This document shows, piece after piece, positions 1 through 7,677 of a stretch of 46,381 bases of DNA. The notes below the pieces were generated by a model. It saw nothing but the letters and a program-made list of their open reading frames with translations, was not told the DNA's origin and did no database searches. Origin of the DNA: [Streptosporangium] indianense (GTDB lineage Bacteria > Actinomycetota > Actinomycetes > Streptomycetales > Streptomycetaceae); the NCBI RefSeq assembly GCF_021474405.1, contig NZ_JAKEIO010000057.1:1-46381 (forward strand). Reading direction: 5' to 3'. Numbering within the stretch: the stretch's first letter is position 1; every line of letters begins with the position of its first letter. The translations under genes and the position numbers were made by a program.

Positions 1-8
1 AACAGGTG

Positions 9-42
9 TCGTCGGCAGGCGTCAGATGTGTATAAGAGACAG
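9..42 (+). other. Nextera/Tn5 sequencing adapter (contamination)
   Basis: Bases 24-42 read AGATGTGTATAAGAGACAG, the 19-bp Tn5 mosaic end used in Nextera libraries. The bases before it (9-23) match the Nextera read-1 tail with one extra G. Genomic sequence starts at 43. This is untrimmed library adapter, not biology; any reading frame that crosses it has a false terminus. Confidence 0.97.
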
Positions 43-507
43 CTCCTCGGCGACCTCCCGCAGCCGCCCCAGCCGCTCCCCCGCCTTGCGCGGCAGGAAC
101 CCCTCGAAGCAGAACCGGTCGACTGGGAGCCCGGACAGCGCGAGCGCGGTGAGCACGGCGGACGGCCCGGGCACGGCGGTGACCCGCACGTCCCGCTCGA
201 CCGCGGCGGCGACCAGCCGGTACCCCGGGTCGGACACCGAGGGCATGCCCGCGTCCGTGACGAGCAGCACACGGGCGCCGCCCACCAGCTCCTCCACCAG
301 TTCCGGTGTCCGGGCGGACTCGTTGCCCTCGAAGTACGACACCACCCGGCCCTTCGGCGAGACGCCGAGCGCCTGGGTCAGCCGGCGCAGCCGCCGCGTG
401 TCCTCGGCTGCGACGACGTCGGCTCCGGCCAGTTCCTCGGCGAGCCGGGGCGGGGCGTCCGCGATGTCGCCGATGGGGGTGCCTGCGAGTACGAGGGTTC
501 CGATCAC
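43..507 (-). CDS. rsmI: 16S rRNA (cytidine-1402-2'-O)-methyltransferase RsmI, 3' truncated
   Basis: Tetrapyrrole-methylase-fold, SAM-dependent enzyme that 2'-O-methylates C1402 in the 16S rRNA decoding centre. The start of the protein (LVLAGTPIGDIADAP), the AAEDTRRL motif and the LLVTDAGMPSVSDPG and VPGPSAVLTALALSGLP segments are typical of RsmI. The GTG start at 507 is chosen because the family begins right before this glycine-rich stretch and a GGGAGGA-type ribosome site lies just upstream. About 155 codons are present; the C-terminal part is lost because the contig ends in adapter. It diverges from pmt across a 110-bp gap containing a 15-bp direct repeat (515-529 and 541-555). Confidence 0.93.
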
Positions 508-617
508 GCCCCCATCCTCCCAGGGGCGGCGGGTGCGGACTCCTCCCAGGGGCGGACGATGCGGACGCAAACGGCCATGCACGGGACTCACACAGAACGG
601 TTCCCTACGATGGCGCG

Positions 618-2366
618 GTGACCAGTACCGCATCCTCCACGGACACCCGCCAGGGCCGGACGCCGCTCGACCAGCGGCCGTCCTGGCAGCAGCGGCTGCG
701 CCGCTTCGGCTACCAGGGGCAGCCCGGTAGCGACGCCCGCGACGTCCGTGACCGCCTGGTGCCGCCGTACACCGAGCCCTCCCCGCGCCTGTGGGCGGCG
801 CTCGGCGTCCCGCACCCGCTCGCGGTCCGGCTGGTGCGCTGGTCGGGCTGGATCGGCCCGCTGCTCGTGACCCTGCTCGCGGGGGTGCTGCGGTTCTGGA
901 ACCTGGGCAGCCCCAGGGCGGTGATATTCGACGAGACGTACTACGCCAAGGACGCGTGGGCGCTGGTCCACCGCGGGTTCGAGCTCAACTGGGACAAGAA
1001 CGCCAACGACCTGATCCTGTCGTCGGGCGGCCACATCACGCTGCCGTCGGACGCGGCGTACGTGGTGCACCCGCCGGTGGGCAAGTACGTCATCGGGCTC
1101 GGCGAGCTGATGTTCGGGCTCGACCCCTTCGGCTGGCGGTTCATGACCGCGCTGCTCGGCACGCTTTCCGTGCTGCTGCTGTGCCGGATCGGCCGCCGGC
1201 TGTTCCGCTCCACCTTCCTCGGGTGCCTCGCGGGCGCGCTGATGGCGGTGGACGGGCTGCACTTCGTGATGAGCCGCACGGCGCTGCTCGACGGCGTGCT
1301 GATGTTCTTCGTGCTGGCCGCGTTCGGCTGTCTGCTGGTCGACCGGGACCGGGCCCGGGCGAGGCTCGCCGCCGCGCTGCCGCTGGACGAGGACGGCCGG
1401 GCCCGGCCCGACCGGCACACGGCGGAGACGGCCCGGCTGGGCCGGCGCCCCTGGCGCTGGGCGGCGGGCCTGATGCTGGGCCTGGCCATCGGCACGAAGT
1501 GGAACGGCCTCTACATCCTGGCCGCGTTCTGCCTGATGGCGGTGGTGTGGGACGTCGGTTCGCGGCGGGTCGCCGGTGCGCGGCACCCGTACTCGGCGGT
1601 CCTCAGGAGGGACACGGGCCTGGCGTTCCTCGCCACGGTCCCGGTCGCCCTGGTCACCTACCTGCTGTCCTGGACCGGCTGGATCCTCTCCGCGACGAAC
1701 GGCTCCGGCGGCTACTACCGCAACTGGGCCGCGACCAGCGGCAAGGGCGGCAGCTGGACGTTCCTGCCCGACTGGCTGCGCAGCCTGTGGCACTACGAGC
1801 ACCAGGTGTACGAGTTCCACGTCGGCCTGTCGTCGCCGCACACGTACCAGTCCAACCCGTGGAGCTGGCTCGTCCTGGGCCGCCCGGTGTCGTACTTCTA
1901 CGAGTCCCCGGCCCCCGGCAAGGACGGCTGCCCCGCCGACGCGGGCGAGAAGTGCGCCCGTGAGGTCCTCGCGCTCGGCACGCCGCTGCTGTGGTGGGTC
2001 GCCTGTTTCGCGGTCCTCTACGTGCTGTGGCGCTGGTTCTTCCGCCGCGACTGGCGCGCCGGTGCCATCGCCTGCGGCATCGCGGCCGGCTACCTGCCCT
2101 GGTTCATGTACCAGGAGCGCACGATCTTCTTCTTCTACGCCGTCGTCTTCCTGCCGTTCCTGTGTCTGGCGGTGGCGATGCTGCTCGGCGCGATCATCGG
2201 CCCGCCCCGCTCCACCGACACCCGCCGCGTCGCGGGCGCCACGGCCGCGGGCGTCCTGGTCCTGCTGATCACTTGGAACTTCATCTATTTCTGGCCGCTG
2301 TACACGGGCCAGGCGATCCCGATCGAGGACTGGCGGTCGCGGATGTGGCTGGACACCTGGGTTTAG
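618..2366 (+). CDS. pmt: Dolichyl-phosphate-mannose--protein mannosyltransferase
   Basis: Integral membrane GT39 enzyme that moves mannose from polyprenyl-phosphate mannose to Ser/Thr of exported proteins. The 582-residue protein has many membrane segments and the family's acidic first-loop motif (IFDETYYAKD), with WNGLY, a P-rich loop (HTYQSNPWSWLVLGRP) and an aromatic C-terminus (FWPLYTGQ). GTG at 618 is taken as the start because conserved-looking sequence begins there. In Streptomyces this gene also serves as a phage-receptor glycosylation factor. The last 30 codons from 2277 are inferred to come from the integrated element: the displaced chromosomal 3' end sits at 24858-24947. The joined reading frame is intact, so function should be kept. 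Confidence 0.93.
   Translation: MTSTASSTDTRQGRTPLDQRPSWQQRLRRFGYQGQPGSDARDVRDRLVPPYTEPSPRLWAALGVPHPLAVRLVRWSGWIGPLLVTLLAGVLRFWNLGSPRAVIFDETYYAKDAWALVHRGFELNWDKNANDLILSSGGHITLPSDAAYVVHPPVGKYVIGLGELMFGLDPFGWRFMTALLGTLSVLLLCRIGRRLFRSTFLGCLAGALMAVDGLHFVMSRTALLDGVLMFFVLAAFGCLLVDRDRARARLAAALPLDEDGRARPDRHTAETARLGRRPWRWAAGLMLGLAIGTKWNGLYILAAFCLMAVVWDVGSRRVAGARHPYSAVLRRDTGLAFLATVPVALVTYLLSWTGWILSATNGSGGYYRNWAATSGKGGSWTFLPDWLRSLWHYEHQVYEFHVGLSSPHTYQSNPWSWLVLGRPVSYFYESPAPGKDGCPADAGEKCAREVLALGTPLLWWVACFAVLYVLWRWFFRRDWRAGAIACGIAAGYLPWFMYQERTIFFFYAVVFLPFLCLAVAMLLGAIIGPPRSTDTRRVAGATAAGVLVLLITWNFIYFWPLYTGQAIPIEDWRSRMWLDTWV
2277..2305 (+). repeat. attL core (29 bp)
   Basis: Identical to 24858-24886. The homology starts abruptly at 2277 (upstream bases differ at the other end). 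It continues past 2305 only as codon-conserved similarity (83 of 90 bases to the stop codon). This pattern places the crossover in this core, with everything to its right on this side contributed by the element. Confidence 0.88.
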
Positions 2367-2381
2367 CTGGGCACACATGCG

Positions 2382-2412
2382 ACGAGGGCGCGGCGGACGG
2401 CCGCGCCCTCGT
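2382..2412 (+). terminator. Stem-loop terminator after pmt
   Basis: Perfect 13-bp inverted repeat (2382-2394 with 2400-2412) around a 5-base loop, starting 16 bases after the pmt stop. No T-run follows, as is common in Streptomyces. It lies on the element side of attL, so the element seems to bring a terminator together with the replacement 3' end. The following 2413-2600 holds nothing I recognise. Confidence 0.75.
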
Positions 2413-2600
2413 GGTCGTTGTTGGTTGTTAGTGGCTGTCGTCGGTCCCCCTTGGACGGCCCGAGGACGGCCCCGCTTTAGGGCTCGGCAGGCTTACAGAT
2501 CAGCCAAGAACGTTGCCGCAGGTCCCTCTGACCAGCAGAGTCGAGGTCGTAAGAATGCTGAAGCTAGCTGCTACTCACATCGCGCTAGAGAACCGAAGTC

Positions 2601-2777
2601 TCACAGGCGTCGGCTGTCACTCACAGGGGCCAGCCCGCTCGGGGCGTTCTCTTGACGCGATCGGGAACGCCTCCAGATCGCGCGCAGTCCCCGCCCTATG
2701 TCGACCATGAGCCGCAGAGCACTGAGCAAGATCGAAAATTCTGACCCGTGATCCTGAATGAAGCGAAACAACTCCAC
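2601..2777 (-). CDS. Small protein, divergent from the STAND NTPase gene
   Basis: Possible 58-residue protein starting at GTG 2777 (ELFRFIQDHGSEFSILLSAL...). An AAGGGGAGA ribosome site ends about 4 bases before the start. It has an amphipathic to hydrophobic N-terminal half and a basic segment (GLRAIWRRSRSRQ) before a polar tail. It lies directly opposite the HTH-NB-ARC-TPR gene, sharing its 206-bp intergenic region. I do not recognise a family. A partner, antitoxin-like or trigger peptide for the NTPase is conceivable but only inferred from position. It could also be a non-coding stretch. Confidence 0.45.
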   Translation of the reverse strand: MELFRFIQDHGSEFSILLSALRLMVDIGRGLRAIWRRSRSRQENAPSGLAPVSDSRRL

Positions 2778-2841
2778 GTGTCTCCCCTTCTCTAAGTTCT
2801 GACTTGTGCGGCGCATCCGGCCGTGACTCCTGTGTAGGGCC

Positions 2842-2892
2842 GCGGACCGCTGTCCTGAACCACGGAAGGACAGCGGCAGGACAGCGGTCCGC
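2842..2892. promoter_or_regulatory. Inverted-repeat operator candidate before the STAND gene
   Basis: A perfect 15-bp inverted repeat (2842-2856 with 2878-2892) plus a third copy of its inner 10 bases, AGGACAGCGG, at 2867-2876. The two right-hand copies are spaced 11 bp apart, one helical turn. Lying between the divergent small ORF and the NTPase gene, whose protein starts with an HTH domain, it is a candidate binding site, perhaps for autoregulation. Confidence 0.5.
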
Positions 2893-2983
2893 CTACCTGC
2901 CCGGCTACCGCATGTCCACCGTCCGCAGGACGTCCGACGGGACACCGAATAAGCTCAAGACGGGGAGCAAAAGGGGGAAGGCC

Positions 2984-5900
2984 ATGGCCGTAGGTTTCGG
3001 GCAGGTGGACGCCGCCGCGCCACAGGTTGTTAGGGAGTTCGCCGACAGGCTGCGAAGTGTTGCCCAGGCAGCGGGCTACGTCGGGGTTCGGGAGCTTGCT
3101 GCCGGCACGGGGGTGGGGCGTACGACCGTCTCCGATGCTCTTACGGCCAAGCGTGTCCCGACGTGGACAACCCTCGCTGCGCTGCTACGTGGATGCGACA
3201 TCACGCCCGACCGGGACTGGGCCAAGGCCTGCGAGGCAGCCCGTGAGGCCATGGAGCGAGAGAAACGGGCGGCGAAGGGTGCCAGCCGTCCAGGTGACGA
3301 GCCTGATGACCAAGCTCCGACCACCCCCAGTCCGATCGGTCCCGGCACGTTCTCTATCCGCGCCCCGTATGGGGAACTGCCGCCACGTCTACGTGGCAGG
3401 GACGAACTGCTCAATCAGCTTGAGGTCAAGCTCGCAGCGGGCGAGAGCCGGGTGCAGGTCCTCTACGGACTGGGTGGTTGCGGCAAGACCACCGTAGCTC
3501 TACATCTGGCGCGTCACGCCCGAGACAGGGGATACAGCGTCTTTTGGCTGTCCGCGTCGACCCCTGACCGAATGGTCACCGGTATGAAGGAAGTCGTCCG
3601 GGAACTCGGCGCCGAGGAGGAGGCCATCGAAGCAGCATGGTCCGGTCGAATCAGTGCGACTGACTTGGTTTGGCGCGAGCTTGACGCGTCCGAGCGGCCT
3701 TGGCTACTGGTGGTGGACAATGCTGATGAGCCTGGGTGGCTTGCCTCGGATGGTGGCAGCCCTGGGGACGGTACCGGGTGGCTACGGTCTAGTCCTGCTG
3801 GAATGACTGTGGTTACCTCTCGCCTCAGCAACCCGGACGTTTGGGGGCGTGAATCCGATACCCATCGCGTTGGGGTGCTGAGCCCTGAGGATGGACGTGA
3901 TGTACTCCTGGATCTTGCCGGACAGTCAGGTGACCCGGCCGAGGCTCTCGTGCTGTCCGAGCGTCTCGACGGTCTGCCACTGGCACTGAAGCTGGCTGGG
4001 TCATACCTCGCTCGTTCCGCGCGTGGCGCCGGCCTGCTCCGCCGCAACGGCCAGAGCCTAAGCAGAGTGCGGACGTTCGCCGCATACACCGAGGCATTGG
4101 GAAAAGCTGGCGCCAGCTTCCTAGATCAGGGCGAAGAATGGCGTCTGGATGAGTCCGACATGGAGCGTACGTATCGCCGCTTGGTCAGCCGTACCTGGGA
4201 GATATCTCTAGACCTGTTGGATGAACAGCAATTGCCCGAGGCCCGTTCCTTGATGCGGCTCCTTTCTTGTTGTGCGCCAGCCCCTCTGCCAGTCGAGCTA
4301 CTCGACCCAGCTCTCTGGAACACACCATCAGATTCGGATCCCGCGCTTGACCGGGCGGATCGCGCCCTTGAGGCCCTCATCGACCTCAGCCTCATCGACG
4401 TTGTTGATATCGCACCGGGGGGCACCCTAAAGGATCAAGAACCCATGCCTTGCCTGGTCAGCCACAGACTCGTACTGGAAGCTAATGCGCTCCGGCTGGC
4501 CGGCGGCTCTCCGCAGGAACATATTGCGGTGTGGAACGCCATCGCGCGGATCATCGAGAAGGGCGCTGAACCAACTCCAGAACATCCGCGCAACTGGCCT
4601 TGGTGGAGGCTCATGGCACCTCATGTAGTCGCCACTCTCACCGCTGCACCTGACAATGATGAAGTACTGCTCCCACTTCTGCGCTCAGGCCTTGCAGCCT
4701 ACGCATTTCACGCCTTTTCTAGCCGTTTCGATAGTGCGGCGGAAATAGCTCGCCTGCTAGAGGAGCGCGGAGCCTTCCTAGCCAATAACCATCCGCTTCG
4801 CCTTTCCATCCGACACCGCGCAGCTCTCTCGCTACTCAATGAACAAGAACAACTTTCCGAATTCGAGGAGATTCTTTCAGACCAGCTCACAGCGCTTGGT
4901 CCAGAGCATCCGGAAACTTTGATCACCCGCCATGACATCGCAATACACATGGAGGAAGACAGTGCAGAACAAGAGGCTGAGCTGCGGGCGGTATTGGATG
5001 CGCGGCGTAGGACTCTCGGCCCCGCGGACTGCTACACCCTACTCACTCACGGCGCTCTGGCATCAGTCGTCGAGGCTCGGGGGCACGGGAACGATGAATT
5101 CAAGGCTGAATATCGCGCACTAATCGAGCACACTCGCAGCACCACACCGGAGGATCATCGATTCCTTCCGCTGCATAGTCGCCACCAGATGGCCCACGCA
5201 CTGGACTCCACCGAGCGATGGACTGAAGCAGAATCGGAGTACCGATCGGTTCTCGACGACCTAGAAGAGTACGGAGAGCTTGGGTCCAACCTGTATCGGG
5301 ACTTGACTAGGTGTCTCGCAAATAACCTCCAAAAACAAAAGAAGTACACAGATGCAGTTGAGGTAATAGACAAACTCCTCCCTTGGTTCGACAGCCGAGA
5401 TTTGGAGCATTCCCCCGTAAGCCCTTGGGCTCTGCACATCAGACACCTTCGCGGAGACCTCCTGGCAAAATGTGGCCGAAATGTTGAGGCCGAGACCGAA
5501 ATTCGGGCTGTCTTGGAGGAACGACTGAAAACCTCGGACCCAAACGACTCTGTGGTCCTATCTGAGCGCCACTGCCTTGCCCACGCGCTAGAGGGAATTA
5601 ATAGGTGCACCGAAGCACAAGATGAGCTCCGAGACGTGGCCAGCACGTATGCCAAGATTCTTGGATCGAACGATAAGCACACGCGCGGCTCACGCTTCTG
5701 CTTGGCTCGCTCTTTGCACCTTCATGGACACCGTGAAGACGCATTGGGCCTATACGAACAAGTACTCGCTGCAGAAGTCGCCGAACTGGGAAGCAACCAC
5801 TCAGACACACTGGTGACACGCTTTAGGCGGGATCAGTGCCGTTACGATATGGGGATACTGAAGAGTGCGGATGCTCTCGCCGCCCTTGAAAGCACCAAGA

Positions 5901-6022
5901 CGAAGCTGGCAGAGATTACCGGAGACGATCACCCTCGGGTATCAACAATCAGAAGCGTAATATCGGCCATTGAGAACGGCGAGTTCGATAAGCAAGAGTC
6001 GGCTGCCATCGATCAGGAGTGA
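2984..6022 (+). CDS. HTH-NB-ARC-TPR protein (STAND NTPase)
   Basis: 1012-residue STAND-class protein. Residues about 15-70 form an XRE-like helix-turn-helix (VRELAAGTGVGRTTVSDAL). NB-ARC follows: Walker A GLGGCGKTT (162-170), Walker B LLVVDNAD (241-248) and the GLPLAL motif (330-335). From about 640 to the C-terminus are TPR-like helical pairs (EAESEYRSVL, EAETEIRAVL, LYEQVLAAE). ATG 2984 follows a GGGGAAGG ribosome site and gives a complete HTH; longer in-frame readings have none. STAND proteins oligomerise when the repeat domain senses a ligand; relatives act as regulators or as antiphage sensors. No separate effector domain is visible, so a DNA-binding regulator is also possible. The 3' half is less GC-rich than the transfer genes, which suggests separate acquisition. 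Confidence 0.85.
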   Translation: MAVGFGQVDAAAPQVVREFADRLRSVAQAAGYVGVRELAAGTGVGRTTVSDALTAKRVPTWTTLAALLRGCDITPDRDWAKACEAAREAMEREKRAAKGASRPGDEPDDQAPTTPSPIGPGTFSIRAPYGELPPRLRGRDELLNQLEVKLAAGESRVQVLYGLGGCGKTTVALHLARHARDRGYSVFWLSASTPDRMVTGMKEVVRELGAEEEAIEAAWSGRISATDLVWRELDASERPWLLVVDNADEPGWLASDGGSPGDGTGWLRSSPAGMTVVTSRLSNPDVWGRESDTHRVGVLSPEDGRDVLLDLAGQSGDPAEALVLSERLDGLPLALKLAGSYLARSARGAGLLRRNGQSLSRVRTFAAYTEALGKAGASFLDQGEEWRLDESDMERTYRRLVSRTWEISLDLLDEQQLPEARSLMRLLSCCAPAPLPVELLDPALWNTPSDSDPALDRADRALEALIDLSLIDVVDIAPGGTLKDQEPMPCLVSHRLVLEANALRLAGGSPQEHIAVWNAIARIIEKGAEPTPEHPRNWPWWRLMAPHVVATLTAAPDNDEVLLPLLRSGLAAYAFHAFSSRFDSAAEIARLLEERGAFLANNHPLRLSIRHRAALSLLNEQEQLSEFEEILSDQLTALGPEHPETLITRHDIAIHMEEDSAEQEAELRAVLDARRRTLGPADCYTLLTHGALASVVEARGHGNDEFKAEYRALIEHTRSTTPEDHRFLPLHSRHQMAHALDSTERWTEAESEYRSVLDDLEEYGELGSNLYRDLTRCLANNLQKQKKYTDAVEVIDKLLPWFDSRDLEHSPVSPWALHIRHLRGDLLAKCGRNVEAETEIRAVLEERLKTSDPNDSVVLSERHCLAHALEGINRCTEAQDELRDVASTYAKILGSNDKHTRGSRFCLARSLHLHGHREDALGLYEQVLAAEVAELGSNHSDTLVTRFRRDQCRYDMGILKSADALAALESTKTKLAEITGDDHPRVSTIRSVISAIENGEFDKQESAAIDQE

Positions 6023-6040
6023 ATCTCGTGGCCCCTGAGG

Positions 6041-6151
6041 GTGAGCCCTGGTCAGCTACGGCTGCTATTCGAAGACGCGCAACGAAGAGCGCCGTGGGCT
6101 ATGCGCCTGCCTCTGAGCGTTCTGGCGACGGCCATGGCATGCGAGGCTTGA
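6041..6151 (+). CDS. Possible 36-residue small protein
   Basis: A short frame starting at GTG 6041 in the gap between the STAND gene and the GntR gene (SPGQLRLLFEDAQRRAPWAM...). It is in the same phase as the STAND gene, directly after its stop codon, and its residues look protein-like (amphipathic helix). There is no convincing ribosome site. It may be a real leader or small protein, or a C-terminal tail cut off by a stop mutation. The longer overlapping frame 6019-6375 looks like a shadow. Confidence 0.25.
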   Translation: MSPGQLRLLFEDAQRRAPWAMRLPLSVLATAMACEA

Positions 6152-6184
6152 GGTCGATGACGTCAAGACACACGAGGAGAGCGA

Positions 6185-6646
6185 GTGGCGCAACAGGCGA
6201 GCCCTCGCGGGACTTTCCTGGAGATCGCAGCCGCGGTGAAGGCTCAGATCAAGGCCGATCCGGAGATGCTGAGGCTGCCACCAGCGGCAGACCTCATGCA
6301 GGCTCACGGAGTCTCGCGGGGGGTGGTACTCCGGGCGTTCGGCGTACTCCAGAAGGAAGGCGTTGCCGAACCTGAGCCGGGTGGACGGTGGCGCGTCGTA
6401 CGGGCAGGCGAGCGGACAGACCGTCGTCCGCTGGAAGACCGCATCGCGGCCATCATCATGGATGATGGCCTGCCAGTCGGGGCAGCGTTTCCCAGTGCGT
6501 CCGTTCTGGCCGAGCGGTTCGGAGTATCACGCCCCACCGTGACCAAGGCTCTCGACAAGTTGGAGGCCGCCGGCGTGCTGGCAAGTGGAGGACAGGGCAG
6601 GGTGCGGACGGTCCGGGCCCTGCCGATTCGAGAGGAGCGTTCCTAG
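6185..6646 (+). CDS. GntR-type regulator with two winged helices
   Basis: 153-residue protein made of two consecutive GntR-like winged-helix domains. The first (about 10-70) contains the PPAADLMQAHGVSRGVVLRAF recognition region; the second (about 80-145) has the textbook FPSASVLAERFGVSRPTVTKALDKLEAAGVL. There is no effector-binding domain. GTG 6185 follows a GAGGAG ribosome site. KorSA of pSAM2, the repressor of transfer and replication genes, is a GntR protein, so a repressor of the plus-strand operon is a reasonable inference. It is followed after one base by the HD gene, so the two are co-transcribed. A likely target is the palindrome at 8606-8634. Confidence 0.85.
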   Translation: MAQQASPRGTFLEIAAAVKAQIKADPEMLRLPPAADLMQAHGVSRGVVLRAFGVLQKEGVAEPEPGGRWRVVRAGERTDRRPLEDRIAAIIMDDGLPVGAAFPSASVLAERFGVSRPTVTKALDKLEAAGVLASGGQGRVRTVRALPIREERS

Positions 6647-6647
6647 C

Positions 6648-7214
6648 TTGTCGAAGCTGACGGACTGGGCTTATCCCCTGGCTGAGTCTCTGCTCGCGGA
6701 GCCGCTACCGCGCCGCTGGAAGCACTCACTGGGGGTGGCCGAACGGGCGCGGAGCATCGCGACCATCCTCGGGCAGGAAGCTGAACTGCTGGAAGCGGCC
6801 GCCGTCCTGCATGACATCGGCTACTCGCCGGACCTCGCCAAGACCGGCTTCCATCCGCTCGATGGTGCCCGCTACCTCCGCGACATCGCCCACGCCGACG
6901 AGCGGGTGGTGAAACTCGTTGCGCACCACTCCTGTGCGTGGATGGAGGCTGAAGCGCGGGGCCTGCGTGACGAGCTGGAGGGCGAGTTCCCCCGCGAGAA
7001 CGCGCACCTGAACGATGCGCTCTGCTACTGCGACATGAACACCACGCCCGACGGCAAACCGACGAACCCTGTGGACCGGGTCAACGAGATCGCCGGCCGC
7101 TACGGGCCGGACAGCCTGATCGGCACTTTCATCCGGCGCGCTGAGCCGGAGATCTGCGCAAGCACGGCGCGCGTGCTCGAACGGGTCGCCGCCGCCAAGC
7201 GTCATCCGATGTAG
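6648..7214 (+). CDS. HD-domain phosphohydrolase
   Basis: 188-residue protein with an HD fold: His26, His55-Asp56 (VLHDIGYSPD), His69 and His93-His94 (VAHHS) are the likely metal ligands. TTG 6648 is used as the start: an AGAGGAG ribosome site lies at the right distance, and the gene begins one base after the GntR stop. HD proteins hydrolyse phosphate monoesters or diesters of nucleotides, including dNTPs, (p)ppGpp and cyclic dinucleotides; the substrate is not evident here. It converges on the Nudix gene with a 13-bp overlap. Two nucleotide-hydrolysing enzymes side by side, next to a second-messenger cyclase operon, suggest nucleotide control, but this is inference. Confidence 0.82.
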   Translation: MSKLTDWAYPLAESLLAEPLPRRWKHSLGVAERARSIATILGQEAELLEAAAVLHDIGYSPDLAKTGFHPLDGARYLRDIAHADERVVKLVAHHSCAWMEAEARGLRDELEGEFPRENAHLNDALCYCDMNTTPDGKPTNPVDRVNEIAGRYGPDSLIGTFIRRAEPEICASTARVLERVAAAKRHPM

Positions 7215-7675
7215 GGGGCCGTTCGCGTCCGGTCCATGGCGTGCTCGATGCGGAGCCGCATTGTGGGGTGGACGTCGAGTTTCGGCAGGTCCGTTGGGTC
7301 CACCCAACGGACCTGCGTCGTCTCATTGCTCGTGCGCAGTTCGCCGCCCACCGACCGGGCCCGGAAGCACATGCTGAACTGCTGGCGTACCTCGCCGTCG
7401 TCGTACTTCATCACGTGTCCGGGGTCCGTGTAGATCCCGGAGAGGTCGACGACTTCGGCCTTGATGCCGGTCTCTTCCCAGACTTCGCGCACCACGGTGT
7501 CACTGATGGACTCGCCCACGTCGTGCCCACCACCAGGCAGCGCCCAGCGTCCGTTGTCGGACCGCTGAATCATGAGCACCTGCCCCGCATCGTTCTGAAC
7601 GAACGCCACGACGGAGGGCACGACCGAGTTGGCCGGCGGCGCGTCGGGGTCGTGCAGGTAGTCAATGCGTCCCAT
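7202..7675 (-). CDS. Nudix hydrolase, Pif-like candidate
   Basis: 157-residue protein with a perfect Nudix box (G-x5-E-x7-REVWEETGI, about residues 49-71). Nudix enzymes cleave nucleoside diphosphates linked to another moiety. In pSAM2, Pif, which blocks redundant transfer between cells already carrying the element, has a Nudix motif; the presence here of a Nudix gene beside a GntR gene on an AICE is the reason for the comparison. Start ATG 7675 lies 2 bases after the stop of the upstream HTH gene, so both form one minus-strand operon. A housekeeping clean-up enzyme is the alternative. Confidence 0.85.
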   Translation of the reverse strand: MGRIDYLHDPDAPPANSVVPSVVAFVQNDAGQVLMIQRSDNGRWALPGGGHDVGESISDTVVREVWEETGIKAEVVDLSGIYTDPGHVMKYDDGEVRQQFSMCFRARSVGGELRTSNETTQVRWVDPTDLPKLDVHPTMRLRIEHAMDRTRTAPYIG

Positions 7676-7677
7676 GG

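Noticed and set aside
588..2378. Long minus-strand frame opposite pmt
   Set aside because: Antisense shadow of a real gene in very GC-rich DNA; composition is Arg/Pro/Gly/Gln-rich with no domain, while pmt on the other strand has clear family motifs.
2277..2600. tRNA gene as attachment site
   Set aside because: No cloverleaf-like sequence or T-loop consensus found at either end; the attachment site lies in the pmt coding sequence.
6019..6375. 118-residue frame overlapping the GntR gene
   Set aside because: It overlaps most of the first winged helix in another frame, and its residues are low-complexity Arg/Ser/Gly; no ribosome site specific to it.
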